Source: Muraenolepis orangiensis | Taxonomy: Eukaryota > Chordata > Actinopteri > Gadiformes > Muraenolepididae | Assembly (NCBI GenBank): GCA_027704905.1 | Contig: CM051001.1 | Span: 22,428,552 to 22,492,551 of the forward strand | Direction: 5' to 3' | DNA: 64,000 nt | Shown here: positions 1 to 20,563 of the stretch, one piece after another | How positions within the stretch are numbered: position 1 is the first letter of the stretch | How the letters are laid out: every line of letters begins with the position of its first letter | Made by a program: the position numbers and the translations under genes | The notes under the pieces: model-generated | What the model was told of the DNA's origin: nothing | What the model saw: the letters and a program-made list of their open reading frames with translations, nothing else | Database searches by the model: none

Positions 1-50
1 CGCACACACACAAACACACACACACACACACCCTCATACACACTCATACA

Positions 51-126
<76 letters not shown>
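1..126. repeat. CA microsatellite block
   Basis: Imperfect CA repeat with cata interruptions up to 60, then an uninterrupted run to about 126; cut by the window edge. Confidence 0.95.
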
Positions 127-129
<3 letters not shown>

Positions 130-1347
130 CAGATTACAGTACCGCCACAGTAACAAAAAAATATATCCCTGATTCATTTGTAGCCGTCGATTTAAGAGTA
201 TATAGGAGGACAGTGACGGACGGCCGGTGATTCCTTTAAAAGGTGTCAACGCTCTCTGGGAGATACGGAGCGACTTAAAGCCGACTCAGCACAGTTGTGC
301 GGGCGTATTTAAACAGACAAGAGGGGGAGAAGATTAGCAGACTGGCACAACCCCTGCTACCGACCTCATTGGCTACTGGCCAATGAGGCCTTCGCCGGAA
401 TACAGTGCAGATAAAGAAAATACCAGCGTGTCAGTAGATCATATAAATCGAATGGCTTCAAATCGAAAACCGAATAAAAATCCATTAAAAAATGCATTCA
501 TGAATAAAACCTTTGCATGTATTTCTCGCCACGCAAGAAAGACCTCTTAAGGCACACTCCAGGTATCTAAGGTATTGTCAACACGGACGTACGTACGTTA
601 ATTCTAAATATAGCCGTTTCGATATGCCTCATTTCACAATTGATTGCGGAGAAATTAGGAATTTAATAGGCCCGGTGGAATCAAATTGATGACCTTGCCC
701 CGGTGAGGTGGCTCGGTGATAAATGGATGTGTTAAGTTCAGCCGAGCGGTGGTGGTGGTGGTGGTGTGGTGATTGTGGTGGTGTGCCTCCACACTAGGAG
801 TAGGGATTAACGCCTCACTAATGAAGGGCAATTTGGAGGAGGTCTTTGGACCGGCAGATAGGGCGGGGAAATAAGAGCGTTTTCCATAACCCTCGGAATG
901 ACTCTGGCGAGGATTAACGCGAAAGGTGCTAAGCCACAAACGCACACACACGCACGCACACACACAACCCTTTCCCTCCCACATTTCAAAGCTCTGCTAA
1001 TAGGCCATCATGCTGCACACACACACACACACACCTGACACTTTGACCCCCCCACCTCACACACACACACACACACACACAATTGAGCTTCTTCACAGTT
1101 TACCCCCCCCCTCACAAACACACACATAACTGACAAACTACCTCCCCATACACAAAGATACCCTTACCCTTACTCTCTCACACTCAAAACACACACATCG
1201 CCCCCTCCCCTACACCACCAGCACTCTATTTCACACATCACGCACGATAATAGCATCGCGTGCCGCAGCTGCATTCGAAGGCCCTGTGTCTTCTGCAGCG
1301 CTAACTGGTAGCCATGACGGCGGTTCATCAGAAAAACTGTCTTCCAT

Positions 1348-1349
<2 letters not shown>
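127..1349. other. No gene seen: unique DNA with small repeats
   Basis: The interval holds a 10-bp-arm hairpin at 364-388 (cctcattggc / gccaatgagg), a GGT-type triplet run at 747-785 and short CA patches near 940-1190. No ORF here has a recognisable product. Confidence 0.6.
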
Positions 1350-1419
<70 letters not shown>

Positions 1420-1423
1420 CACA

Positions 1424-1470
<47 letters not shown>

Positions 1471-1482
1471 ACACACACACAC
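1350..1482. repeat. CA microsatellite, interrupted
   Basis: CA repeat with cacaaca and cacca interruptions around 1418-1428 and 1470. Reading frames through it give only poly-TH or poly-VC peptides. Confidence 0.95.
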
Positions 1483-1918
1483 CCCGGTTAATGCGTGGAG
1501 GAGAACCATGCTTGCTGGGGTTTGGTTTAAATATAAACAGTATTACTTAGTTTCATCACTGTGTTCTCTGGCTGTAGCGGCACTTATGCATAAATTATCA
1601 CATTTTCTTTCTCCCCCGCACCCCTTGGTGACATCGTGAGCTGTGACATCCCCTGTTTGTTGTCCATGTTGCACCTAGATCTCCCCGCTACTTCACGTAC
1701 GGATAATGCCGGCTCACGCGTTACACGTCCTCCTACGACGCCAATCGAGACTCTGCGTCTGCGCTGAGCTGCGCCTCAGACAAGTGCTGCCATTATTTTT
1801 GACAATTTTATTATTCCCTAATGGGGAAAGACAGAGATAAGGTTGAGAATGGTTAAGTTACCCTCTTTCATAAAGAGACAGCTCACAGATGTCACTTGAC
1901 CGCTAATACCCACGCTCA

Positions 1919-3440
<1,522 letters not shown>

Positions 3441-3449
3441 TTAGAAAAA

Positions 3450-5150
3450 TTAGTCCCAGGAACCGCACACCTGGAATAAACCCACTAACTTAGAGCGGCT
3501 CAACAAATCCATCAGCCACCCATTCAACCTGTGCACAATAATCCCAGAACCTCCACAGTGCTTGGATCGAGGTGTGCTACATGTGTAGCCCATGCAAAAT
3601 CCTCCTCTGGAGGTCATCTGTCTGTTTTTCAACGGGTGGCTTTTACTGGGGCTGCCAAAAAAAACCCATCCACCGAGACACCTTATTCCCTGCCAGAGAA
3701 CGTAAGTGTGAGACCTTTGCACATGCGGGTCACGCCTCTATCTTCCCGATCCCTTGATAGTCTCCCAGCTGTGGCATTTCAAAGGAGAGGCGTTGGTTCT
3801 CTCCCTGCCGCCACAGAAACAGTCAATGATGGAACACAGTACTCCCTTTCATCAGCCCACTGTTCAGAGTGGTTAAGGTTTTCAGAAAACGTTCTTTGTG
3901 GTTCCGACAGGGATGCACAGACCCCTTGCACGATCCTTGCCATAAGTCTTGAGGATCTGATGCTGGCCAGTTGTCCAAAGTTAGTCACTGGTGATTCAGT
4001 ACAGCTTCCTGCAGAGCAGATCACAGGGTGGCCGAGGACAGAGTCTGTGTTTCTAGAAAACAGTTATGGAATAACGGCTACTAAAACAGCCACATTCTGC
4101 AAGTTTTTTTGCAATCTTTGGTCGCCCGGAACACCTGCCAGGCCTGCAGCACTGATCGATAACAAGGTGTTAGTCCGGTCAGGTCGGTTTCACCAAGGTT
4201 ACACAAAAAAAAAAAAAAAAGAGTAACCCAGGCGGCCAGGCTTCTTTTGTGTTTCCAATCAACTGTGCCCAGTCACACAGCAGCTTCTGTGTTGCTTCGA
4301 GTCTAAATGCCATTTCCCTGGAGTGAATGTCAATGAGGCCCTGTCCAACCTTCTCGACAGGTAAGTACAAAGCAGCGGCTCATATCCAAGGTTGTCCTGA
4401 CCAAAAAAAGTCTGCAACGGTCCACTGGACACTGTCCACCACCCTCCTCTGTGGTTGATGAACAACAAGTCTGTGCTAGTTATCGGCTACCAGCACTCTT
4501 CCCCTATAGGACAACTGAGGCAGCATCTATTCCCACTTAGACAAGTGACACGGGTCTGCTCAGTCTTCCCCCCACCTTAACCAGACAAGAGTCTCCACCA
4601 TACAAGAATCCAACCCATCATATGAAAACATCGCCAAATGCTATTACAGTGGAAAACAGAAAACATAATTTACTCTGTCAAAAGTGGATCATGTCTATGT
4701 GTTCTATAGATCTATGTTAACATAGATCCATAGTATCACTAACAAGAAAAAAGGAACACAGTGTGTTTGGTCCATAAGGACAATCAACTTTATGAACTGC
4801 TTCAGCCGGATGGATAAAACTTTTGAAAGTATCTTGTAGTCTGCAGAGAGCAAGGCAACAACACCTTAACGCACATGTACCGCCTAACAGTTGAATGCTT
4901 AACTCTCCAGGCATACATTCGATTTAGTTGAGGGAGTAGCCTCCTTAAAGACTTAAGATGATTGTTGGTGGGGTTCCTCACCCATCCTGTCCATGGTAAA
5001 GTCAGCTGTTGCAGTTTCCAATCACCGCCCAGAACAATGTGCTCTTGGGAATGATTTAATAAATGATTTAATAACACCATTCCTATTTGATTAAAAGCAT
5101 ATATTATGTCGCTGCCCAGATTTGGGGCACAGACAGTGCCAAAACACAAG
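3450..5150 (-). mobile_element. Internally deleted Tx1/L1-type LINE remnant
   Basis: On the minus strand, 5149-4802 encodes an endonuclease-like piece (CFGTVCAPNLGSDIIYAFNQ, then HSQEHIVLGGDWK), typical of fish L1/Tx1-clade EN domains. 4468-4179 encodes a post-RT piece (LPVEKVGQGLIDIHSREMAF). 4024-3450 continues in broken frames with C-terminal-like text. The order EN then C-terminal region is correct for one element, but the RT catalytic core that should lie between is absent and the reading frame is shifted repeatedly. It is a dead copy. Clade assignment is from remembered family features. Confidence 0.7.
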
Positions 5151-5690
5151 ACCAGGCCTTCAATTTCAGCTCATACCAAGTCATCATAAGATAGTATCCG
5201 GATGTTTAGACCACGGAGTGACTAAAACATTTTTAGTCAACAAATAATACATGTCATACATTTTTCAGAATCTTGAAAATAAACCTGTATCATCTAAAAA
5301 AATGATTTATACACAAGGTGTTTAAATCACTGGTTCTACCAGAGGATCAGATCAGACAAACTTTCAGCTTTTGGATCATACTCCATAATCATGTCTTCTC
5401 TAGTAGAAGACATGATTATGGAGTATGATTCATAAGCTGAAGGTGACATGTATTATTTGTTGACAAAAAAATAGTTTTAGGCTTTAAAAACACGGTCACT
5501 CTGTGGCCGGAAGGTGTGCATGTGCTACCAGGTCGTACCAACGTAAGGGCAGGCGTAGCTACCCATTGTTTCTGCTGGTCTAAACATCCGGATACTATCT
5601 TATGATGGCTTGGTAAACAGAAGGGTGCTTTAAGTGAGAGCTGAAATTGAGGACCTGGTATTGTGTGCTGGCTAGGCGTGACCCCAGAGC
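5120..5690. repeat. Imperfect inverted repeat (fold-back) of LINE 5' sequence
   Basis: About 5125-5260 recurs inverted within about 5443-5690, sharing gacatgtattatttgttgac and ggtctaaacatccggatac. The right copy carries ~80 extra bases. The centre is a perfect hairpin at 5375-5399 / 5405-5429 with a 5-nt loop. Confidence 0.8.
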
Positions 5691-5775
5691 ACACAAGGAC
5701 ATCACAAAGGACTCTCTTCACCCCGGACATTGGATGTTGGATACAGTGACAATAAAGGCATCTCATCTTATCTTA
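5691..5775 (+). mobile_element. Possible LINE 3' tail
   Basis: It ends in gtgacaataaagg followed by a catctcatcttatctta microrepeat, the layout of CR1/L2-group LINE tails. Only the tail is present. Confidence 0.35.
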
Positions 5776-7612
<1,837 letters not shown>

Positions 7613-7825
7613 GGAGGGATGGAGGGAGCAAGCGAGAGGGCTGATGAAGATGAAGCGATGAGAAGAGCAACAAAAACAAAAAAGAGGGATGACACCAAAA
7701 ATAGGGAACTGCCACCGCTGCTGTGGGCCGGTGTTTTGTTGCCGCGGCGATCACGTAGGAAAACAATTGGGAAAAACACCACTGTGCGAACAAAGCCGAG
7801 GTCGGGGGTTAAAACGTCAGGTCAG

Positions 7826-8110
7826 GACTGCATCCGAACCTGCGTACTACGTACTACATACTACAGTGTGTGTACCGTTTTCTGGCGTACAACTGGTATA
7901 CTATAGTGGTGAACGATTGTGGGTTATCCAAGCGACTGTAGTGTCGCTTGGATTTAGTGTAGTTTGCACACTACCCCCCATTTCGCCAGAAATAGTACGC
8001 CATCCGGCTACTTTTAGTATACCGTTATTTTTTTGGGCATACTATGTGTAAACATGATTCCGGACACACTAGTCTCACCTACCACATAGTACGCTTGGTG
8101 TGGACAGTTG
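7826..8110. mobile_element. MITE-like interspersed repeat (tactac-rich)
   Basis: Tactac-rich sequence with an 11-bp inverted repeat, atccaagcgac (7926-7936) and its complement (7943-7953). Ends around tgcatccgaacctgcgtact and the opposite-strand tagtgtgtccggaatc resemble fish nonautonomous DNA elements. Exact termini and target duplication were not resolved. Confidence 0.4.
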
Positions 8111-9279
8111 GACGGAGCCATGGACTCTAGTGGAGTGGGCGAGGCGACGACATTTGGGCGGGGAAAAAAAAAGAGCTGAAGGCTGCTCGGTAAGGGCAGC
8201 GGCTCGTACGACTGAGTATTAAGACGGTACTTTCCCTTGATGCCTTTATTTTACAAGGTGTGAAACAAATCATGATCACCTCTAGACATAAAATCTAATC
8301 TAAAAGGCCGCAGACCTGCAGACAGAGTGTCAGACTACTGAGTATAGCGCCATGAAGTCAAACAGCTTCAAAGTAATACGAAATCTTCACAGGAAGAAGA
8401 TGAAAAAATTGTTGTTGAGATCATTTCACGTTTACTGGCTCCCTAGCTGATCAACAAATGCATAAATTGTGCGCGTGTGTGTGTGCGCGCGTGTAAGCAC
8501 AGCTGTGCGTGTGCGAGTGACAGACATCTCTTACAACACACACAATGTAAAACCACAATCAACGACTTGACAACATCTCAATAGTAATGGCTCAATATTG
8601 ACTCAATATTGACTCAATATTGACTCCCTATAGTCAAGAAGAGTTACCCAGAGGTGAAGACGTGATGGATGCGGCTTCAGGGTCGACGTCTTGGCGAAGG
8701 AGGAGCCGAGGAGGTGTGGGTTGCCGAGGAGGCGGGGGTTGCCGCGGCGACGCACCTCTGTATCCACCACTTGGGTCGGCGTAACCTATGAGGCAACACA
8801 AACACACACACACACACAGAGGGATCAAAGACTCATCTTCCCCTGACAGCCAGGGAATCTGCAAAGAGGATGAAGAGTGGGGGGGGGGGACATGGCATTT
8901 AAACAGCTGTCTTGTTTTAACTCCTTTTAACTCCCTCATTGGTGCTGGGAAACTAGCCAAGCACCCACACACTCCTACACACACACATACACAACACTTT
9001 CACACTCTGAAACACACACACGCACAAACCCACACACACACACACAGACACACAGGTCACACAAATCACACATAAGTAACACTTTCTCACACACACACAC
9101 GGCTCTGAAAGCCAAATGACATTCACCCAGTAGGCAGGCAATAACAGGAGTGGCTTTTGCAAATTGCTGGCACAGAGCTGCCAGAGTTCACTCCAACCTC
9201 TGAGAGAAGCAAAAGCATTGGGCCGTTGGATTCTAGCCGAGCCAAACATTGGAGCCTCCCGCTTCATGTGTGTGCGTGT
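8111..9279. other. No confident gene; one orphan exon candidate inside
   Basis: A CpG-rich island-like patch at 8640-8785 carries an exon candidate (separate entry). The rest is unique DNA with cacacag patches at 8950-9100 and a triple atattgactca repeat at about 8590-8626. Confidence 0.5.
8634..8785 (-). CDS. Orphan exon candidate, unidentified product
   Basis: On the minus strand, the acceptor gttgcctcatag precedes an open GC-rich stretch encoding YADPSGGYRGASPRQPPPPR and continuing to a stop at 8634-8636. Alternatively it leaves at a gtaact donor (exon 8648-8785). It is Pro/Arg-rich and low in complexity, and I recognise no family. It may be chance. Confidence 0.2.
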
Positions 9280-9282
9280 CTG

Positions 9283-9317
<35 letters not shown>

Positions 9318-9500
9318 ATGTGCATGTGTGTGTGTCTGTGTGTGTATCTGTGTGTGTCTGTGTGCACATGTGCATGTGCACACCTGTGTGTGTGTGCGCA
9401 TGTGCGTGTGTGTGTGTGTGCACCCTTGTGTGTGTTGTGGTGTGTGGGTGTGTGTGTCCACGCCTGTGTGTGTGTGAGCTCCCGTGTGTGTGTGTGTTAT
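9280..9500. repeat. Degenerate GT-rich region
   Basis: GT dinucleotides broken by catg, cacc and gcgc, an older microsatellite than its neighbours. Confidence 0.9.
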
Positions 9501-9836
9501 CAGCAGACAGCACGCAGCCCTGGAGGTACAACCCGCTGGGACACTGGGCGCCCGCCACGGGCGAGAGACGGCAAAGTGAGACACGAATGCAAATGAAGCC
9601 TCTCTTTTTTTATTCTCCTCCCCCCCACCACCGCATCTATCCATCCCATCCCCGTCCTCCGCACGGCCACACCGGAGGTGTGTTACCGCAGCAGTCCACA
9701 GAGCTAAGCACTCCCTGGTGGAGAAGCTTTGGATCTCCTCACTCTCCTCCCTCTTTTTACTTCAAGCGGTAAGACGTACTCGGGAAGGACCGCACACACA
9801 CACACACACGGAAGCTCGCTCGCACACATACACAAG

Positions 9837-10760
<924 letters not shown>

Positions 10761-11499
10761 GTGTGAGCTTCCGGGTCTGTGTGAATGTGTGCACTCTGTA
10801 TGTGCATGCCTGCGTTTGTGTGAATGCGTGTGTGTGCTTGTGGGTGTCTGTGTCTTTTCTTCATTTTGAAGTAGTGCTGAGACCTTACCTTGACATGAGA
10901 TTACACCGAGCTGCGACTGACAGACTGAGGGACAGCTTTCATTTTCAAATCAGACAGCAAGAACAGAGGATGTGTTCAGCCAGGTGTTTTGTTCAGCCTC
11001 ATTTAAAAAAAAGACTCATTTCATTTGATTAACCATTCCTTCCTGTGTTCATCATCTCATGTAATGCAATGAGTTGGGAGGTTCATACGTTAATACGATC
11101 AAAGCTTTACATTGATATTATGAATTTTGCTCAGAGGAAATCAAATGCGAGAGAGGGAGGGAAGGGAGGGCGAGAGAGAGACCGACAGACAGACAGACAG
11201 ACAGACAGACAGAGGGAGGGAGGGAGGGAGGGAGACGGGGAGGGAGATAACCACGGAGCAAGAGTTAAAGACTGAGAGAGTGTGAGTAAAAGGGACAATG
11301 GCAGACTGATTGCATACGATTTAGAAAGGACAAACAAGAGGGGCCAGAGTCTTGTGGCTGTGGTCCACTATAGCCCTTAGACACGTGTAACCACATCACA
11401 CATGTGACAAACCTCACCTATTGACATTACATTAGCCAATACCTTGGGGCGACCTTTGAAGAACAAAACCCGAACAAGGCCTGTGGCACAGGTAGACTG
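10761..11499. other. No gene seen
   Basis: Includes purine-rich sequence at 11145-11240 with six GACA units at about 11183-11210 and GGGA repeats. No exon supported. Confidence 0.5.
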
Positions 11500-11640
11500 T
11501 TTATTTTTATTGTCTATATTATTTTTATGGTATTGTTTTTTTAGATGTTTACTGCGGGAGGCAATGGGGAGCAAGCATTCCAATGTACTTGTTACAAATG
11601 GCAAATCCATTTATTGTATTGTATCTTGTATCTTGAGCGT
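11500..11640 (+). mobile_element. Probable LINE 3' tail (CR1/L2-type)
   Basis: Reads gcattccaatgtacttgtt, then an A-rich stretch and a terminal tattgtattgtatcttg microrepeat, as in fish L2-like 3' ends. No coding sequence remains. Confidence 0.4.
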
Positions 11641-15085
<3,445 letters not shown>

Positions 15086-15202
15086 CGTTACAGTGTCCTT
15101 GCCACCCTTGCCACCTACTGACTCCTGTTGTTCCATTATTCATTGTGAAACGCGCCACTAGGATTCCAGCCAAGAAGGCTTACCGGGAGGGGGGGGAGGG
15201 AC

Positions 15203-15455
<253 letters not shown>

Positions 15456-15459
15456 CAGG

Positions 15460-15602
15460 ATAAACGCATTGGCTGGGGTGCTGTACTCCTACCTGAAAGG
15501 TAATGGGTTCAATTGCCAATGGACAGTGAACACGCCTCACTCCTACCTGCTCCGTACTGACCTGCATCTGAAATAACGATTGTCTATTGTCTATTTTTTT
15601 TA
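15460..15602 (+). mobile_element. tRNA-derived SINE fragment
   Basis: Box B-like gggttcaattgcc follows a tRNA-like head (ggctggggtgctgtactcct). The body is cctgctccgtactgacctgc and a tgtctattgtctattttt tail closes it. A minus-strand element at 25515-25700 may belong to the same group. Confidence 0.45.
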
Positions 15603-16519
15603 AAGGGATGACGTTCTAAAAGCCCCCTCTCACACACTCTACACAAGTAGACCCTCATGTGTGAGCACGATTCAGGAATATAAAGCCGGGATATAAATAT
15701 TTTTTAAACTCGGCCCAATATTGAGCGATTTTGTAGCGTGCTGCTGCAATCCAGGGGGCATTTATTTAAGTCAAGGTTTAAAAAAAATTAAAAAGAGAAT
15801 ATTCTAGTTATTCTTAAAGTTCAGGGAACTTTCTCCAGACTTGTTGAACTGTTGGACAGCATACTCAATGCTTGCAATCCCATATCTACCGCTATCTAAA
15901 CAGCAGTTAGCAGTTGGTAGACAGAATCACAACCACTTAACATCTCTCAATATGCATTTATGATGACACCCCATGTCATTAGAATCTAGCTTTTATTTGA
16001 TTCTATATGGCCCACAAACAGGGTCATTAAATGTGTTTTTAACAGCAGTAAAAAGGGCTTCCCACACGGAGCACTGTACGTAACAAGGGGCAGAAGCAGC
16101 CAAGACGGCCGCCTACAATTTGGCACACCCTTCTGGTTCTGACACTTTCGCTTTACCGAATGTGGAATATGTTTAAAACGTATGTGTTCACTACTGTCGC
16201 CGATTGAGTATTTGCGACCGTAACTCTCTCCTGGTTGAATCTTTTTTTAAAGCTTTCCCTTTCCCGCTTATGGAATTTGTCATTTATTATAATATTGTCA
16301 TATTCGTTGTTGTGTACCCGACACGAAGGTCTCTCGTTGCGTTAAACATTCTTCAGCTCCTTCTCCTTGGCTCGTCTTTTTCTGCTCCAATTGGTTGACC
16401 TCCTTGACCTTCTGGCCTACAAGAGCCATTCCATACACGTGTGTTCTGCACTCTTTCACACGTTTTTCTTTTTTAACCTTAGACTGCAGATAAGACTTGT
16501 GCCGTAGACTTCATCCCCT
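15603..16519. other. No gene seen
   Basis: AT-leaning unique DNA; nothing recognised. Confidence 0.5.
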
Positions 16520-17828
<1,309 letters not shown>

Positions 17829-17907
<79 letters not shown>

Positions 17908-17949
17908 TGTGTGTGTGTGTATCATTACATGACACACACACACACACAC
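17829..17949. repeat. GT run followed by short CA run
   Basis: GT at 17829-17920, then atcattacatga, then CA to 17949: an inverted microsatellite pair. Confidence 0.95.
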
Positions 17950-17959
17950 GTTACATTAC

Positions 17960-18590
17960 ATTAAATGGCATACTCATGACATTAAATTGATTTAGCAGAC
18001 TTTTTTGTCCACAGCGACTTACAATAAGTGCATTCAACATAGATAACCAAAACGACTAGACACCAGAAATCATAAGTGCATTTCCTTCCTTACAAGCCTC
18101 CAAGAGCAGAACCAGTGCTCAGGTAAAAGTACAATAAGTTGTCTCCCTAGATTTTACCCAGTAGGTACATCAAACAAGGCCAATGAAAAATCGTGACGCC
18201 AATAGACAAAAGCCATTAAGCAAACGTTAATAAACAAGCCCTGGCCAACCTGAAATAGCACTAACCAGACGCCAAGTGCTAAGAGGAAGGGTCAGGGTAG
18301 TGCTTCATGAAGAGCTGTTTTTTTTGCCTGCGGAGGAAGATGGGCAGTGACTCCGTTGCCATGACATCAGTGGGGAGTTCATTCCACCACTGTGGTGCCA
18401 AGACAGAGAAGAGCCATGACCGTGTAGAACGGCGACAGGGGCCTCTCAGCGAAGGGGCAAGCAGACGCTCCGAGGCAGCAAAGCGTGTGTTGAATGCACT
18501 TATTGTAAGTCGCTGTGGACAAAAGCGTCTGCTAAATGAATTGAATGTAATGTGTGTAATTATGTGTGTAATAAGTGACACACACACAAA
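17960..18590 (-). mobile_element. CR1/L2-group LINE 3' fragment flanked by inverted tails
   Basis: The minus strand encodes a LINE C-terminal piece (LLAPSLRGPCRRSTRSWLF, then LAPQWWNELPTDV). The family 3' tail (tttagcagac, then cagcgacttacaataagtgc) lies at about 17990-18035. A second copy of that tail is inverted at about 18490-18548, so the unit is bounded by ~55-bp inverted arms. Confidence 0.7.
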
Positions 18591-18599
18591 CAGCTACAG

Positions 18600-18755
18600 T
18601 ATAGTCAGCTACAGCCAACTACAGCTACAATATTCAGCTACAGTCAACTACAGTGAACTACAGCTACAGTAATAGTCAGCTAGTCATCTACAGTCAACTA
18701 CAGCTACAATATTCAGCTACAGTCAACTACAGTGAACTACAGCTACAGTACAGTG
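18600..18755. repeat. Tandem repeat of ~80 bp built from ctacag units
   Basis: Two copies of an ~80-bp block (tagtcagct through actacagctacag), each made of smaller caactacag/cagctacag steps. Confidence 0.85.
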
Positions 18756-18870
18756 CGTCTTTTGTCTGTGAAAAGCGCTTCATAAATACATTTTACTGAC
18801 TGAGAAAACTAAGACAAAACTACAGCTACAGAAATAGTCAGCTCAACTGACAGCTCAACTGACAGCTCAA

Positions 18871-18889
18871 CACACACACACACACACAC

Positions 18890-18939
<50 letters not shown>
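18871..18939. repeat. CA microsatellite abutting the LINE 5' junction
   Basis: CA with cata interruptions, ending about 6 bp before the LINE-homologous sequence. Confidence 0.95.
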
Positions 18940-18941
<2 letters not shown>

Positions 18942-18960
18942 TATCTATAGCTTCGGGAAT

Positions 18961-20563
18961 TTGGAGGAATATACGAAAGCCCGCTACGACCTCCGTAAGA
19001 CCATCGTCACTGCCAAGCGGGAGTACAAGGACAGAGTGGAGGAGAAATTCAAGAGCCACGACGCGAGGGGTATGTGGCAGGGGTTACAGACGATAACGAA
19101 CTTCAGAGGGAGAACCAGTTGTGTAGATAACTCCTCTACCTCCCTCCCAGGAGAGCTATATACTTATTGTGCTTGGTTCGACGTGAACGGCAGCCCGCCG
19201 AAGCCAGCACCACCTGAGGAGACCAGCCTGCTGAGCATCTCGGAGGCGGATGTGCGCCGCACCTTCAAGCGGTTGAACATCCGTAAGGCGGCAGGCCCCG
19301 ACGACATCCCGGGCCGCGTCCTCCGAGCATGCGCAGACCAGTTGGCAGGAGTCTTTGCAGACATCTTCAACCTCTCCCTGTCCCAGGCTGTTGTTTCCGC
19401 AGTCTTCAAGATGTCCACCATCGTGCCTGTCCCTAAACAACCCAAGGTAACATGCCTGAATGACTATAGACCTGTAGCCCTCACCTTGATTGTCAGAAAA
19501 TGCTTCGAGAGGTTGGTCAAGGACTTTATTTGCTCCGTGTTACCTTCCACGCTGGACCCATGGCAATTTGCATATCCTCAAAACAGATCCACGGACGACG
19601 CAATTACCATGGCCCTCCACACTGCCCTTTCCCACCTGGAGGGAAAGAACGGTTATGTGCGAATGCTGTTTGTAGACTACAACTCAGCGTTCAACACGAT
19701 AGTTCCTGCCAAGCTCGACACCAAGCTTAGAGGTCTAGGCGTGCCCCCATCCACGTGCAGCTGGATACTGGAGCTCCTGTCGGACCGCCGGCAGATGGTG
19801 AGGATGGGCAGCACCACCTCAGAGCCACTGACCCTCAACACGGGAGCCCCCCAGGGATGCGTGCTGAGCCCTCTCCTCTACTCCCTCTACACCCACGACG
19901 GCATGGCTATGCACAGCTCCAACGTCATCATCAAGTTTGCCGATGACACGACAGTGATGGGCCTGATCGCCGGCGACGACGAGACAGCCTACAGGGAGGA
20001 GGTTGGATCACTGGAGCAATGGTGCCAGGAGAACAGCTTCGCCCTCAACGTCAAGAAGACGCTGATCGTGGACTACAGGAAGCAGAGAGGAGAACACAGC
20101 CCTATCTCCATCGACGGTGTTGCAGTAGAGCGGGTCAGCAGCTTTAAGTTCCTCTGCGTGCACATCTCCGAGGACCTAACATGGTCCACGCACACCACAC
20201 ACTTGGTGAAAAGGGCCCAACAACGCTTGTATTTCCTCAGGCGTCTGAGGAAATTCAGCATGGGCCCCCGCATCCTGAGAACATTCTACACCGGCACAAT
20301 TGAGAGTGTTCTTACAGGGTGCATCACCGCCTGGTACGGGAACTGCACCGCACTCGAGCGCAGAGCGCTTCAAAGGGTGGTGTGGACGGCCCAGTATATC
20401 GTTGGAGGTAAGCTACCCACCCTCCTGGATATATACAACCAGCGGTGCGTGGCAACGGTCAAACGCATCATAAAATACAATGCCCACCCCAGCCACGAAC
20501 TGTACTCACTTTTACCGTCAGGCAGGCGATACCGCAGTATCAAGTGCCGCACAAATAGACTTA
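18961..20563 (+). pseudogene. LINE reverse transcriptase, open but truncated
   Basis: The product would be RNA-dependent DNA polymerase for target-primed reverse transcription. Visible RT blocks are KAAGPDDIPGRVL, NDYRPVALT, FVDYNSAFNTIV, GAPQGCVLSPLLYSLYTHDG and the catalytic FADD (residues 326-329 of the frame), then a post-RT segment with YGNCTALERRALQRVV. The frame is uninterrupted through RT, unusual for a truncated copy. It runs into the inserted transposon at 20564, loses the true C-terminus and has no endonuclease, so it is not autonomous. A six-base deletion relative to the second copy removes Lys-Glu before LIVDYRKQ. Confidence 0.85.

Noticed and set aside
364..388. 10-bp-arm hairpin
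   Set aside because: Short and unaccompanied by element ends or a terminator context.
4710..4727. 18-bp perfect palindrome atctatgttaacatagat
   Set aside because: Isolated AT-rich palindrome with no flanking structure; expected by chance at this scale.
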